From Eubacteriales Family XIII. Incertae Sedis bacterium (GTDB lineage Bacteria > Bacillota > Clostridia > Peptostreptococcales > Anaerovoracaceae), in NCBI GenBank assembly GCA_031263875.1, contig JAISEX010000251.1, positions 1 through 11,228 on the forward strand: a stretch of DNA of 11,228 nt, in the 5' to 3' direction. The notes under the pieces are model-generated. The model saw only the letters and a list, made by a program, of their open reading frames with translations. It did no database searches and was not told where the DNA came from. Made by a program: the position numbers and the translations under genes. Below, piece after piece: positions 1 to 6,946 of this stretch; within the stretch, counting starts at the first letter, position 1; each line of letters opens with the position of its first letter.

Positions 1-101
1 ATGGAGAAATGGCGATTGGAACGCGGAACGTCGGCGGGGAAATATATTCGTTTAAAGGAAATGGGGTTTGGATAAGCTCGTCCGAACAAAACAAAGCATA
101 G
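1..101 (+). other. possible 3' tail of a + strand gene entering from the left
   Basis: Two + strand frames are open from the left edge: frame 1 reads 24 codons to TAA at 73-75, and frame 3 reads to TAG at 99-101. Neither short peptide is recognisable. Frame 3 has the codon choice closer to the genes in the window (GCG, ACG, CGG, AAC, GTC) and ends 13 bases before a terminator-like hairpin at 115-148, so it is slightly preferred. The visible part is too short to name a family, and it could also be non-coding. Confidence 0.25.
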
Positions 102-114
102 ATCGCATGAGTAG

Positions 115-159
115 AGCAGGGGACCGCATGGAAACGTGCGGCCCTGCTTCTTCACGTTT
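115..159 (+). terminator. hairpin terminator, probably intrinsic
   Basis: AGCAGGG-GA-CCGCA pairs with TGCGG-CCCTGCT across an 8-base loop, giving a 12-bp GC-rich stem with a 2-base bulge (115-148). On the + strand it is followed by a broken pyrimidine tail, TCTTCACGTTT, which fits termination of a gene from the left. On the minus strand the stem lies just past the stop of the AraC-type gene, but no T-run follows it there, so use in both directions is less certain. Confidence 0.5.
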
Positions 160-562
160 CCGGCCGCTCAGCCCCATTACCCAGAATTTCGCCCGGAGCC
201 ATGTGCGTCTGTTCGCCGGAAAAGGCTTGATTGTGGGCGTTTCGGCGGTAATCTATCGGCTTGCTCCCGGTGTTTTGCTTGAAGACGGCCGTGAACGCGC
301 CGGCCTTTTTATAGCCGGTCTGCGCCGCCACCTGCGCGATTGGCATATCCGTTTCCGCAAGCAGCCGCTTGGCCTCGCGCACCCGAATATCGGTCACGTA
401 GCGGTGGATCGTCGTGCCGGTAACGGCTTTGAAGGCGTATTTGAACTTGCTCGCGCTCATGCAGGCGAGTTTCGCGAGCTGTTCGACGGTCAGCGCCGTT
501 CCGTAATTGCCGTCGATAAATAATTGCACCCGGGCGATTTCGGCCCGGTCAGCGCGTGACAT
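152..562 (-). CDS. stand-alone AraC-family HTH transcription regulator
   Basis: A 136-residue DNA-binding protein made almost only of the AraC/XylS double helix-turn-helix domain. The first HTH is seen in TVEQLAKLACMSASKFKYAF and the second in PIAQVAAQTGYKKAGAFTAV, followed by the usual FKxxxGxxPxxYR ending. The LxKxACMSxSKFKxxFKxxxG pattern resembles the PchR branch that often controls iron genes, but the N-terminal ligand domain is missing, so any signal must be sensed another way (as in MarA/SoxS-size proteins). The reading frame extends 22 codons further upstream to 628. ATG at 562 is chosen because GAAAGGTG (minus strand, 580-573) lies 10 bases before it and the AraC homology begins soon after. 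It is transcribed away from the iron operon, so control of that operon and of itself is plausible but inferred. Confidence 0.85.
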   Translation of the reverse strand: MSRADRAEIARVQLFIDGNYGTALTVEQLAKLACMSASKFKYAFKAVTGTTIHRYVTDIRVREAKRLLAETDMPIAQVAAQTGYKKAGAFTAVFKQNTGSKPIDYRRNAHNQAFSGEQTHMAPGEILGNGAERPET

Positions 563-604
563 TGTGATTTGACACCTTTCTGTAAATACCCCAAAAGGAC
601 AATG

Positions 605-617
605 TTTTGCCGCAAAA
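605..617. promoter_or_regulatory. 13-bp palindrome in the divergent intergenic region
   Basis: TTTTGC-C-GCAAAA is a perfect odd-length palindrome between the regulator start (562) and the iron-operon promoter (639). Its place, just upstream of that -35, suits an activator or repressor site, for instance for the adjacent AraC-type protein. AraC-type sites are usually direct repeats, so this is only a candidate. No clear sigma-A promoter for the minus-strand regulator gene is visible here. Confidence 0.25.
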
Positions 618-638
618 AGACAAATCATGCCTCATTTA

Positions 639-667
639 TTGACAAATCTCCCTCACCCTTGTATGAT
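639..667 (+). promoter_or_regulatory. sigma-A promoter of the iron operon
   Basis: TTGACA (639-644), exactly 17 bases, then TATGAT (662-667): a near-perfect housekeeping promoter. Transcription should start near 674, giving a leader of about 115 bases before the FeoA-like gene. Such a strong promoter implies that control is mainly by repression, which fits the dyad directly downstream. Confidence 0.85.
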
Positions 668-678
668 AGTGGCACCCG

Positions 679-710
679 GGTTAGCTCTTGCTAATTAGCA
701 AATGCTAACC
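679..710. promoter_or_regulatory. tandem dyad operator just downstream of the -10
   Basis: A 32-bp palindrome, GGTTAGC..GCTAACC at its ends and TTGCTAATTAGCAA at its centre, with 14 of 16 base pairs symmetric. It also resolves into two directly abutting 14-bp boxes of the form TTAGC-N4-GCTAA (681-694 and 695-708). It covers about +5 to +37 of the predicted transcript, a position where a bound protein would block elongation or promoter escape. GGTTAG/CTAACC half-sites recall DtxR/IdeR-type metal boxes, but the spacing differs from the usual 19-bp box, so the binding protein is not identified. Confidence 0.65.
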
Positions 711-788
711 ACCGTCCTGTATAGAATAGTGCATAAAAACGGATATGTCAACGGGCGGACGAAGGCGGGTCGGGAGGTGAATATCCGC

Positions 789-1031
789 GTGGTCTTATCT
801 TCGGTTCAGGCGGACGAAAGCGTGCGGATAACGGCGATGTGGGCCGAAGACGAGGTGAGAAACGCACTCGAGGAAATCGGCATTACGGAGGCTTCCGAGA
901 TCCGCGTAAAATTAAAAACGTTTGACGGCGTGTTCGTTATTGAGGTGAAAGGCAGGTGTATTTTGATCGATGAGGAAGTGGCTCAGCGAATGGTTGTGAA
1001 AAAAATCGGGCGGAGGGCGGAATATGCGTAA
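789..1031 (+). CDS. FeoA-domain protein upstream of an FTR1 permease
   Basis: An 80-residue FeoA-like (SH3-fold) protein. It shows the family pattern: an opening VLSSVQADESVRI (compare xLxxLxPGExxxI), LEEIGITEASEIRV in the middle and IDEEVAQRMVV at the end. Length matches free-standing FeoA (about 75-80). The frame is open back to an ATG at 702, but that ATG lies inside the operator and has no ribosome site. GTG at 789 is chosen because GGGAGGTGA (772-780) precedes it by 8 bases and the FeoA homology starts exactly there. Its last codons overlap the ATG of the FTR1 gene, suggesting translational coupling. FeoA normally works in the cytoplasm with FeoB, and no FeoB is present here, so it may modulate the FTR1 permease instead. 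That role is inference. Confidence 0.75.
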   Translation: MVLSSVQADESVRITAMWAEDEVRNALEEIGITEASEIRVKLKTFDGVFVIEVKGRCILIDEEVAQRMVVKKIGRRAEYA

Positions 1032-2223
1032 GGTGTTCGCCGTCATAGCGGTGGTCTTTGTTATCGGCGTGTTTCCGGCGCAGGCGTATGCCGACGATTC
1101 CTACGAAACGTGGAATCAGGTCGTCGATGAAATGGAAGCCGTTATAGACGGGGCGTACGATCTCTACACCTCCGGCGAGGCGAAAGCCGCGAAGGAGCAG
1201 GTGGACGTCGCGTATTATTCGTATTACGAAAAACTCGGATTTGAGAGAACCGTAATGTCGCATCTGTCCGGCGACCGCGCCGCGAAGGTGGAATACCAGT
1301 TCAGTTTCGCGAAAAAGGCGATCAACGCGGACAAGCCTGAAAAAGAGGTGAAGGCGTCGCTTGACGAACTGGTCACGCTTCTGCGCGAGGACGCGAACCG
1401 GCTCGACGCGAAGCAGGAGAGCGCGGTGGGCGTTTTTCTCGCCGCCTTACTGATCATTACGCGGGAAGGCTTTGAGGCCATTATTATCGTCGGGGCGATT
1501 ATCGCGTATCTCATTAAGTCCGGCAATAAGCAGAAAACAAACGCGGTCTACATCGGGTCGCTTATCGCGCTTGCGGCGAGCGTTCTGATGGCGTTTATCC
1601 TGAACAGCCTTGCGGGAGCGAACGGCGCGAATCAGGAAATTATAGAGGGCGTGACGATGCTGATCGCGGTCGCGGTGCTCTTTTACGTGAGCAACTGGAT
1701 GGTTTCAAAATCCGAATCGGAGGCGTGGTCGCGGTATATCGAGGGCAAGGTCGAAGGTTCGATCGCGCGCGGGAGCATTTTCTCGCTCGCGTTTGCGGCT
1801 TTTCTCGCGGTGTTTCGCGAGGGCGCCGAAACCATACTCTTTTACCAGGCGCTTTTGGCGGACACGGAAACCTATTTCAACATGATCTGGGTCGGTCTCG
1901 GGGTCGGGTGCGTCGCGCTGGTCGCCATTTATCTGCTGATCCGGTTCGCGAGCATCAAAATCCCGCTGAAGCCGTTTTTTCTCGGCACGAGCATTCTGCT
2001 GTTTGTCATGTCGATCTCGTTCCTCGGCTCCGGCATCAAGGAGCTGCAGGAGGGCAATGTCGTGGGCGTCACCTCGGTGCCGGGCATCGGATCGGTCGAT
2101 ATTCTCGGCATTTATCCAACGGCCGAAACGCTGGTGCCGCAGATCCTTCTGCTTGGACTCACCGTTGTGATGTTCGTGGTGCAGGCGAAAAAAGTTAAAA
2201 AGATGCGAAAAGCCGCGTCTTAA
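1024..2223 (+). CDS. FTR1-family iron permease with exported N-terminal domain
   Basis: A 399-residue membrane permease of the FTR1/EfeU/FetM family, which moves ferric iron across the cytoplasmic membrane, often after oxidation at the outer face. A signal peptide (residues 1 to about 22-24, ending AQAYA) is followed by a charged, helical extracytoplasmic domain to about residue 135, then a multi-helix membrane domain. Both family REXXE iron motifs are present: R147-E-G-F-E151 in TREGFEAIIIV and R265-E-G-A-E269 in FREGAETILF. ATG at 1024 follows GGAGGGCGG and overlaps the FeoA-like gene by 8 bases. The next gene, a P19-type lipoprotein, is the usual partner of this subfamily and supports an iron substrate. 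Confidence 0.93.
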   Translation: MRKVFAVIAVVFVIGVFPAQAYADDSYETWNQVVDEMEAVIDGAYDLYTSGEAKAAKEQVDVAYYSYYEKLGFERTVMSHLSGDRAAKVEYQFSFAKKAINADKPEKEVKASLDELVTLLREDANRLDAKQESAVGVFLAALLIITREGFEAIIIVGAIIAYLIKSGNKQKTNAVYIGSLIALAASVLMAFILNSLAGANGANQEIIEGVTMLIAVAVLFYVSNWMVSKSESEAWSRYIEGKVEGSIARGSIFSLAFAAFLAVFREGAETILFYQALLADTETYFNMIWVGLGVGCVALVAIYLLIRFASIKIPLKPFFLGTSILLFVMSISFLGSGIKELQEGNVVGVTSVPGIGSVDILGIYPTAETLVPQILLLGLTVVMFVVQAKKVKKMRKAAS

Positions 2224-2258
2224 ATAATTACTATCACTTTATGTTAGGAGGAAGATCA

Positions 2259-2861
2259 ATGAAACTGAAGAAAACGCTTATAATGGCCCTTGCGCTGGCC
2301 GTGATCTGCTCGCTCGCCCTCGTCGGGTGCGCGAACAAGGACGACAGCCCCGCGTCGGATGCGCCTGACGGCGACGCAAGCACTCCCGGCGCAGAAGCCG
2401 GATTTGAAGAATTTCCGATCGGCGACGATATCGAGCTTGGCCCGCTGAACGTCGCGGCCGTCTATTTCCAGCCGGTCGATATGGAGCCGGCGGGCATGGG
2501 GCTTGCGGCTGCCGATTCCGATATGCATATCGAGGCTGACATCTCCGCGCTTGAAAACGATCTGGGCTACGGCGTCGGCGATTTCGTCCCGAACCTGACC
2601 GTCCGTTATGAGATCACGGATGAAACCGGCAATCTGACCGAGGGAACGTTTATGCCGATGAGCGCGAGCGACGGCCCGCATTACGGCGCGAATATCAAGC
2701 TCGGCGACGCGGGAACGTATAAGGTGAAGTTCCTTATCGAGAATCCCGAAGCTCAGGGCTATGTGCTGCATACGGACAAAACCACCGGTGTCGAAGGCCA
2801 TTTCTGGACGGAACCGCTGGTTGCCGAATGGGATTTTGATTACGTCCCGAGAACCTGGTAA
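2259..2861 (+). CDS. P19/Tp34-type iron-transport lipoprotein
   Basis: A 200-residue lipoprotein of the Tp34/P19/FetP family (Pfam Iron_transport), which binds iron and copper outside the membrane and feeds an FTR1 permease. A signal peptide ends in the lipobox LVGC, then a Ser/Asp/Pro-rich linker runs to about residue 50. The core begins AAVYFQPVDMEP, typical of the family. The metal ligands known in Campylobacter P19 (His-x-Glu, Met, His, His) line up as H90-I-E92, M134, H141 and H181, with M134 seven residues before H141 as in P19. ATG at 2259 is chosen over the in-frame ATG at 2241 because TTAGGAGG lies between them and the basic signal-peptide start MKLKK follows. In Gram-negatives this protein is periplasmic; the lipid anchor fits a Gram-positive. 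Confidence 0.92.
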   Translation: MKLKKTLIMALALAVICSLALVGCANKDDSPASDAPDGDASTPGAEAGFEEFPIGDDIELGPLNVAAVYFQPVDMEPAGMGLAAADSDMHIEADISALENDLGYGVGDFVPNLTVRYEITDETGNLTEGTFMPMSASDGPHYGANIKLGDAGTYKVKFLIENPEAQGYVLHTDKTTGVEGHFWTEPLVAEWDFDYVPRTW

Positions 2862-2887
2862 AACAGTTCTCTGATTCCTTATTTTGT

Positions 2888-2925
2888 GCCATGGCCGCGT
2901 TGCGTTCGCGTGATGCGGTTATGGC
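2888..2925 (+). repeat. intergenic hairpin between the P19 and DUF2318 genes
   Basis: GCCATGGCCGC (2888-2898) pairs with GCGGTTATGGC (2915-2925) across a 16-base loop; the two imperfect positions can form G-U pairs in RNA. No T-run follows, so it is not a classical terminator. It may be an mRNA processing or stability element that lets P19 be made in larger amounts than the membrane proteins downstream. Confidence 0.5.
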
Positions 2926-2959
2926 GCGCCATGAATGCGAGGGGAATAATTATAGATAG

Positions 2960-4219
2960 ATGTTAAAATACCTGATATTGGTCGTCCAAAACGCGCTGAC
3001 GCTTGCGATTCTCCTGTCCCTGCTGTTTGCGCTTGCTTCCGCGTCCGGCGGTAAAAAGCAGCGGCAAGGCTTTGCGGCGGGATTCCTGTTCGGGGCCGTT
3101 TTTGCTTTTGTGCTGGCGGTGCTGAAATCGCAGACCGTCTTGATCAACCGCGAATACTGGAATATCGGCATTCTGTCCGTTGCGCTTGCCGCGGAGATTT
3201 TTTACGGCGTTTTTGTTTGGAGCGGCCTGAGGCGGCTTTCGCCGGCCGTTCGTGAGAACGGCGGCCGCGCACTGTATTTCGTCCTGACGGCGGCGCTGCT
3301 GGTTTTCGCGCTGCCGGATATTTTCCTGTATCCAGGCGATTTTATCTTGGCGGACGAGAGCCTTTTCAGCACGGATTTTCTGTTTAAACTGATCGGTTAT
3401 CTCGCGGGACTGCTGATTATCGGCCTGTCGGGGATCGCGCTCGCGAAGGCGGGCGCCGGGCTGCCGCGTAAGATCATCCGGCTTATCGTGACGATAGCGC
3501 TTGCGGTCAACGCGGTCGATCAGGTCGCGACGATCCTTCAGTTCCTGCTGGCGCGGCGCATCATCCCGATGTCGAAGCCGCTGTTTGGGTTTATAAAAGC
3601 GGCGGTCAATTACGGGGACTTTTTCCTGTATATAATTATGGCCGTGACGATGCTGCTGCCCGTGATCGCGTGGCTGAAAAGCCGCCATCCGCGGGACGAT
3701 TCGGCTAATCCCGCCGAACGCCGAAAGGTTCTCGCGTTGGCGAGGCGGCGGCGGCGCTGGTGCGGGGTTATCGCGGCGGGCTACGTGCTTTCCGTCTTCT
3801 GCCTGACGGCGGTCAGGGCATATAACGAACGGGAGGTCGTCCTTTCGCCCGCGGAACCGATGACTATTGTCGGCGATGAGATCGGGATCCCGCTCGAGAG
3901 CGTCAGCGACGGCCATCTGCACCGTTTCGCTTACACCGCGCAGGACGGCGTGGAGGTGCGCTTTATTATTATAAAAAAGAACGCGAATACCGACGCGTAT
4001 GGGGTCGGCCTCGACGCCTGCGATATCTGCGGGCCGACGGGCTATTACGAACGCGGCGACAGCGAGGTGGTCTGCAAGCTCTGCGACGTCGTGATGAACA
4101 CGAACACGATCGGCTTTAAGGGCGGGTGCAATCCGGTCCCGCTTGCCTATACCATGAACGGCGGCAACATGATTATAAAGACGCAGAGCCTGGAAGACGA
4201 GTCGGGGAGGTTTTCGTAG
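2960..4219 (+). CDS. DUF2318 multi-pass membrane protein with Cys-rich outer domain
   Basis: A 419-residue protein with about eight hydrophobic segments (roughly residues 2-28, 37-56, 67-90, 104-124, 142-164, 173-198, 218-240 and 267-287) and a C-terminal soluble domain of about 130 residues, probably outside the cell. That domain matches DUF2318, described as Fe-S-containing: it has CDIC (C354, C357), CKLC (C372, C375) and a later C390 in KGGCNPVPL. Such proteins sit beside FTR1 and P19 in other bacteria. The Cys pairs could hold a metal or an Fe-S centre and take part in oxidation or reduction of iron; this is inferred. The start ATG has only a distant AGGGG (15 bases away), so the exact start is less secure than the gene. 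Confidence 0.85.
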   Translation: MLKYLILVVQNALTLAILLSLLFALASASGGKKQRQGFAAGFLFGAVFAFVLAVLKSQTVLINREYWNIGILSVALAAEIFYGVFVWSGLRRLSPAVRENGGRALYFVLTAALLVFALPDIFLYPGDFILADESLFSTDFLFKLIGYLAGLLIIGLSGIALAKAGAGLPRKIIRLIVTIALAVNAVDQVATILQFLLARRIIPMSKPLFGFIKAAVNYGDFFLYIIMAVTMLLPVIAWLKSRHPRDDSANPAERRKVLALARRRRRWCGVIAAGYVLSVFCLTAVRAYNEREVVLSPAEPMTIVGDEIGIPLESVSDGHLHRFAYTAQDGVEVRFIIIKKNANTDAYGVGLDACDICGPTGYYERGDSEVVCKLCDVVMNTNTIGFKGGCNPVPLAYTMNGGNMIIKTQSLEDESGRFS

Positions 4220-4241
4220 AAAATGCGGCTGAGGGAACGTG

Positions 4242-5528
4242 ATGTTTTTTAGAATGATACGCGGGGCGCTGTTCCGCCAAAAGGGAAAAATGCTGATGAT
4301 CGCGTTTACCATCGCGCTGGGCGCTTCCCTTGCCACGGCCATGCTGAACGTGATGCTGGACGTCGGGGACAAGGTGAATCAGGAGCTGAAAACCTACGGC
4401 GCGAATATCAACGTGCTGCCGAAAGGGGCGTCGCTGCTCGACGATCTTTACGGCGATGAGGAGGCGGAGACCGGCGAATCGAACCAGTATCTGCAGGAAT
4501 CTGAACTCGGCAATATCAAGACGATCTTCTGGGCGTTTAATATCGTGGATTTTGCGCCGTACCTCGACGTAAACGTCAGGCTGAACGCGGGTGCGGACGA
4601 GGTGCGCGTGGTCGGGACGTGGTTTTCCGAGCATCTGAATCTTCCGACCGGAGAATCCCTGGATACGGGCATGGCGAGCATGAAGGACTGGTGGGACGTT
4701 TCCGGCGATTGGCCGGATGACGCGGACGCGTCGTCGGCTGTGGTCGGCAGCGCTCTCGCGGAGAAAAACGGCATCAGGACGGGCGATACGATCGAAATCA
4801 GCGGCGCGGGAGGCGCGAAATCCCTGCGTGTCGCGGGCATATTCAGCGCGGGCGGCGATGAGGACGAGCAGATGTACGTTCCGCTGAGCGTCGCGCAGGA
4901 ATTATCAAATCGTGCGGGGCTCGTCAGCCGCGTGGAGGTGAGCGCGCTTACGACGCCGGATAACGAACTTTCCCGCAAGGCGGCGCAGGATCCGAAAAGC
5001 CTTTCCGTAAAGGAATGGGAAACGTGGTACTGTACGGCTTACGTCAGCGCGATCTGTTACCAGATCGACGAGGTCCTCACGGATTCCATCGCGAAACCGA
5101 TTCGCCAGGTCGCGGAATCCGAGGGGGCGATCCTCGAAAAAACCCAGTTCCTCATGCTGCTTATCACGATTTTGAGTTTGGTCGGATCGGCGCTCGGCAT
5201 TTCAAACCTCGTGACCGCGGGCGTGATGGAGCGAAGTCAGGAAATCGGGCTGCTGAAGGCGATCGGCGCGCGGAGCGTGTCGGTTTCGTGGCTGGTTCTG
5301 ACGGAGATACTTATCACGGCGGTGATCGGCGGCGCGGCCGGCTATTTTATCGGGATCGGATTTGCGCAGATAATAGGGCATTCCGTATTCGGCGCGGCTA
5401 TTGCGATCAAGCCGATGGTCGTTCCGATCGTCGCGGCGCTGGTCTTTATCGTGACGCTGGCCGGGAGCATTCCCGCCATCAGGCTCTTGCAGGCGCTGCG
5501 CCCCGCGGAAGTGTTGCACGGGAGGTAA
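4242..5528 (+). CDS. ABC transporter permease, FtsX/MacB type (first of two)
   Basis: A 428-residue permease with the MacB/FtsX plan: one N-terminal membrane helix (about residues 14-37), a large extracytoplasmic MacB_PCD-like domain, then three C-terminal helices, including the family segment MERSQEIGLLKAIGARSVSV between the second and third helices, and the ending ALRPAEVL. Such proteins form mechanotransmission machines with a cytoplasmic ATPase and do not necessarily move the substrate through a channel. The outer domain carries an unusual Trp/Cys patch (WETWYCTAYVSAICY). ATG at 4242 is preferred over GTG at 4239 because it is 6 bases from GAGGG (4231-4235). P19/FetMP-type loci of Campylobacter and enterobacteria also encode paired permeases of this type, which supports a role in iron handling; the actual substrate is unknown. 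Confidence 0.88.
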   Translation: MFFRMIRGALFRQKGKMLMIAFTIALGASLATAMLNVMLDVGDKVNQELKTYGANINVLPKGASLLDDLYGDEEAETGESNQYLQESELGNIKTIFWAFNIVDFAPYLDVNVRLNAGADEVRVVGTWFSEHLNLPTGESLDTGMASMKDWWDVSGDWPDDADASSAVVGSALAEKNGIRTGDTIEISGAGGAKSLRVAGIFSAGGDEDEQMYVPLSVAQELSNRAGLVSRVEVSALTTPDNELSRKAAQDPKSLSVKEWETWYCTAYVSAICYQIDEVLTDSIAKPIRQVAESEGAILEKTQFLMLLITILSLVGSALGISNLVTAGVMERSQEIGLLKAIGARSVSVSWLVLTEILITAVIGGAAGYFIGIGFAQIIGHSVFGAAIAIKPMVVPIVAALVFIVTLAGSIPAIRLLQALRPAEVLHGR

Positions 5529-5798
5529 GCGGGTGAAAAAGGAAATTTTCATGAAACGTTTATACCGTTATGCTCTTATGAACAATGCTATAACAGCGCT
5601 TATTTGTTCGGGGACGGCCTTTACGCGGCTTCGCGGTGAAATAATACCACATGGCGCTCTGGCATGGCTTCGCCGCACAAATATGCCTCGGTGCGCGCGC
5701 TGCTATGCAGCTTGTATGCGCGCAGCGCCCCTCACAAATAAGCGCGTTATAGTAGTTCGCCGGAGAAGGTTTCGCAATGCGGCGTTAGGGAGGCGGGC
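5529..5798 (+). other. 270-bp spacer between permease genes, probably an inserted element
   Basis: This spacer interrupts an otherwise tight operon. A frame of 89 codons is open from GTG 5533, but the peptide has no hydrophobic or family pattern, is rich in Arg, Cys and Ala from repeat-like DNA, and overlaps the true permease start, so it is probably not a protein. The left edge, GCGGGTGAAAAA (5529-5540), closely resembles the right edge, GCGGGCGTGAAAAAA (5794 on), which carries the real permease start. This looks like a duplicated junction from insertion of the inverted-repeat element listed at 5588-5752. Confidence 0.45.
5588..5752. repeat. 165-bp inverted-repeat (MITE-like) element
   Basis: The left end CTATAACAGCGCTTATTTGT (5588-5607) is the reverse complement of ACAAATAAGCGCGTTATAG (5734-5752) apart from one extra A. 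GAAC/GTTC just outside extends the symmetry. The interior contains a smaller hairpin, GCTGC-TAT-GCAGC, near 5699-5711, and alternating GCGC tracts. No transposase is encoded. The transcript would fold into a long stem between the two permease cistrons. It could be a miniature transposable element or a mobile RNA-hairpin repeat. Confidence 0.6.
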
Positions 5799-6932
5799 GT
5801 GAAAAAACGGACGATGTATTTTCGGATGGTAACAAGCTCTCTGGTTCGCCGGCGGTCGCGGATGGTTATCGCGCTGCTTGCAATCGTGATCGGCGCGACG
5901 ATCCTCTCCGGCCTCGTGACGATTTATTATGATATTCCGCGGCAGATGGGGCAGGAATTCCGCGCGTACGGCGCGAACCTTATCATTATTCCGAGCGGCA
6001 GCGAGCGGCTGAATGACGGGCAGATAGACGCGGCGGCCGAATTTTTGCCGGACGGAGATACGGTTGGCGTCACGCCGTACCGCTACGAAACGATCAAGAT
6101 CAACGAGCAGCCGTTTATGATCGCGGGCACTGATCTGGCCGAAGCGCGAAAGACGAGCCCCTACTGGTTTGTCGCGGGGGAATGGCCGCGGGCGGGCGGC
6201 GAGGCGCTGATCGGGCAGGAGGTCGCGGAGCGGATCAGGCTTGCGGAGGGGAGCGGGTTTACAGTTACGGGCACGGATTCCAAAGGCGAGAGCATCAGCC
6301 GCGATTTTACCGTTTCCGGCATCGTGCAAACCGGCGGCACGGAAGAAGCCTTCGTGTTCACGTCGCGGGAAGACCTCGACGAACTGATGGGCGACAGCGG
6401 CAGGATCGACGTCGTCGAATGCAGCGTTTCGGCTTCAGGAACCGAGCTTGAGGAAATTGCCGCGCGGATAGAGGCGAACGTGGCGGACGCGTCCTCGCGG
6501 CTCGTCAAGCGCGTGACGCAGTCGGAAGGCGCGGTTCTGACGAAATTACAGTCGCTGATATGGCTCGTCACGATTATCGTTTTGCTGCTCACGATGATCT
6601 GCGTCGCGACGACGATGATGGCGGTCGTTACGGAACGGAGAAAGGAGATCGGTTTGAAGAAAGCATTGGGCGCGGCGGATAGGAGCATCGTCAATGAATT
6701 TCTCGGCGAGGGTCTGCTGCTCGGCGTACTCGGCGGCGTGCTTGGCGTCGCGCTGGGGTTCGCCTTCGCGCAGACGATCAGCATGCACGTCTTCGTCCGC
6801 TCCATATCGTTTCAGCCGGCCTTGATCCCGGTGACGCTCGCCGTTTCCGTTTTGATCACGGGGCTGGCGTGCCTGATCCCCGTAAGGCGCGCTACCGAGG
6901 TGGATCCGGCAATAGTGCTGCGCGGCGAATAG
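5799..6932 (+). CDS. ABC transporter permease, FtsX/MacB type (second of two)
   Basis: A 377-residue permease, paralogous to the previous one and shorter in the outer domain. A basic N-terminus (VRRRSRMVI) leads into helix 1 (about residues 24-45), then a MacB_PCD-like outer domain, then three helices (about 250-275, 305-330 and 343-363), with the family segment TERRKEIGLKKALGA between the first two of these and the ending RRATEVDPAIVLRGE. GTG at 5799 follows AGGGAGGCGG by a suitable distance. The gene ends 14 bases before the ATPase gene. Two unlike permeases with one ATPase suggest a heterodimeric FtsX-type complex (one of each permease plus two ATPases), as in P19-type iron loci. Confidence 0.9.
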   Translation: MKKRTMYFRMVTSSLVRRRSRMVIALLAIVIGATILSGLVTIYYDIPRQMGQEFRAYGANLIIIPSGSERLNDGQIDAAAEFLPDGDTVGVTPYRYETIKINEQPFMIAGTDLAEARKTSPYWFVAGEWPRAGGEALIGQEVAERIRLAEGSGFTVTGTDSKGESISRDFTVSGIVQTGGTEEAFVFTSREDLDELMGDSGRIDVVECSVSASGTELEEIAARIEANVADASSRLVKRVTQSEGAVLTKLQSLIWLVTIIVLLLTMICVATTMMAVVTERRKEIGLKKALGAADRSIVNEFLGEGLLLGVLGGVLGVALGFAFAQTISMHVFVRSISFQPALIPVTLAVSVLITGLACLIPVRRATEVDPAIVLRGE

Positions 6933-6946
6933 AGGTGGAGGTAACG

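Noticed and set aside
745-780. Possible 11-codon leader peptide in the operon leader
   Set aside because: No ribosome site, and it lacks the features of an attenuator, such as runs of one codon or a downstream terminator. Its stop falling in the ribosome site of the FeoA-like gene is probably chance.
702-788. Upstream extension of the FeoA-like gene to ATG 702
   Set aside because: The ATG is part of the operator dyad, has no ribosome site, and the added 29 residues lie outside the FeoA domain. GTG 789 has a strong ribosome site.
674-788. Riboswitch in the operon leader
   Set aside because: Apart from the DNA dyad at its start, I see no conserved aptamer pattern and no terminator or alternative stem in the 115 bases.
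2963-4372. Long open frame (469 codons) on the minus strand opposite the DUF2318 gene
   Set aside because: Arg/Gln/His-rich product typical of an antisense shadow of a GC-rich gene, while the + strand protein has membrane helices and a clear Cys-rich domain.
5533-5802. 89-codon open frame between the permease genes
   Set aside because: Arg-rich composition produced by inverted-repeat DNA, no domain, and overlap with the real permease start. Better explained as repeat sequence or a copied start region.
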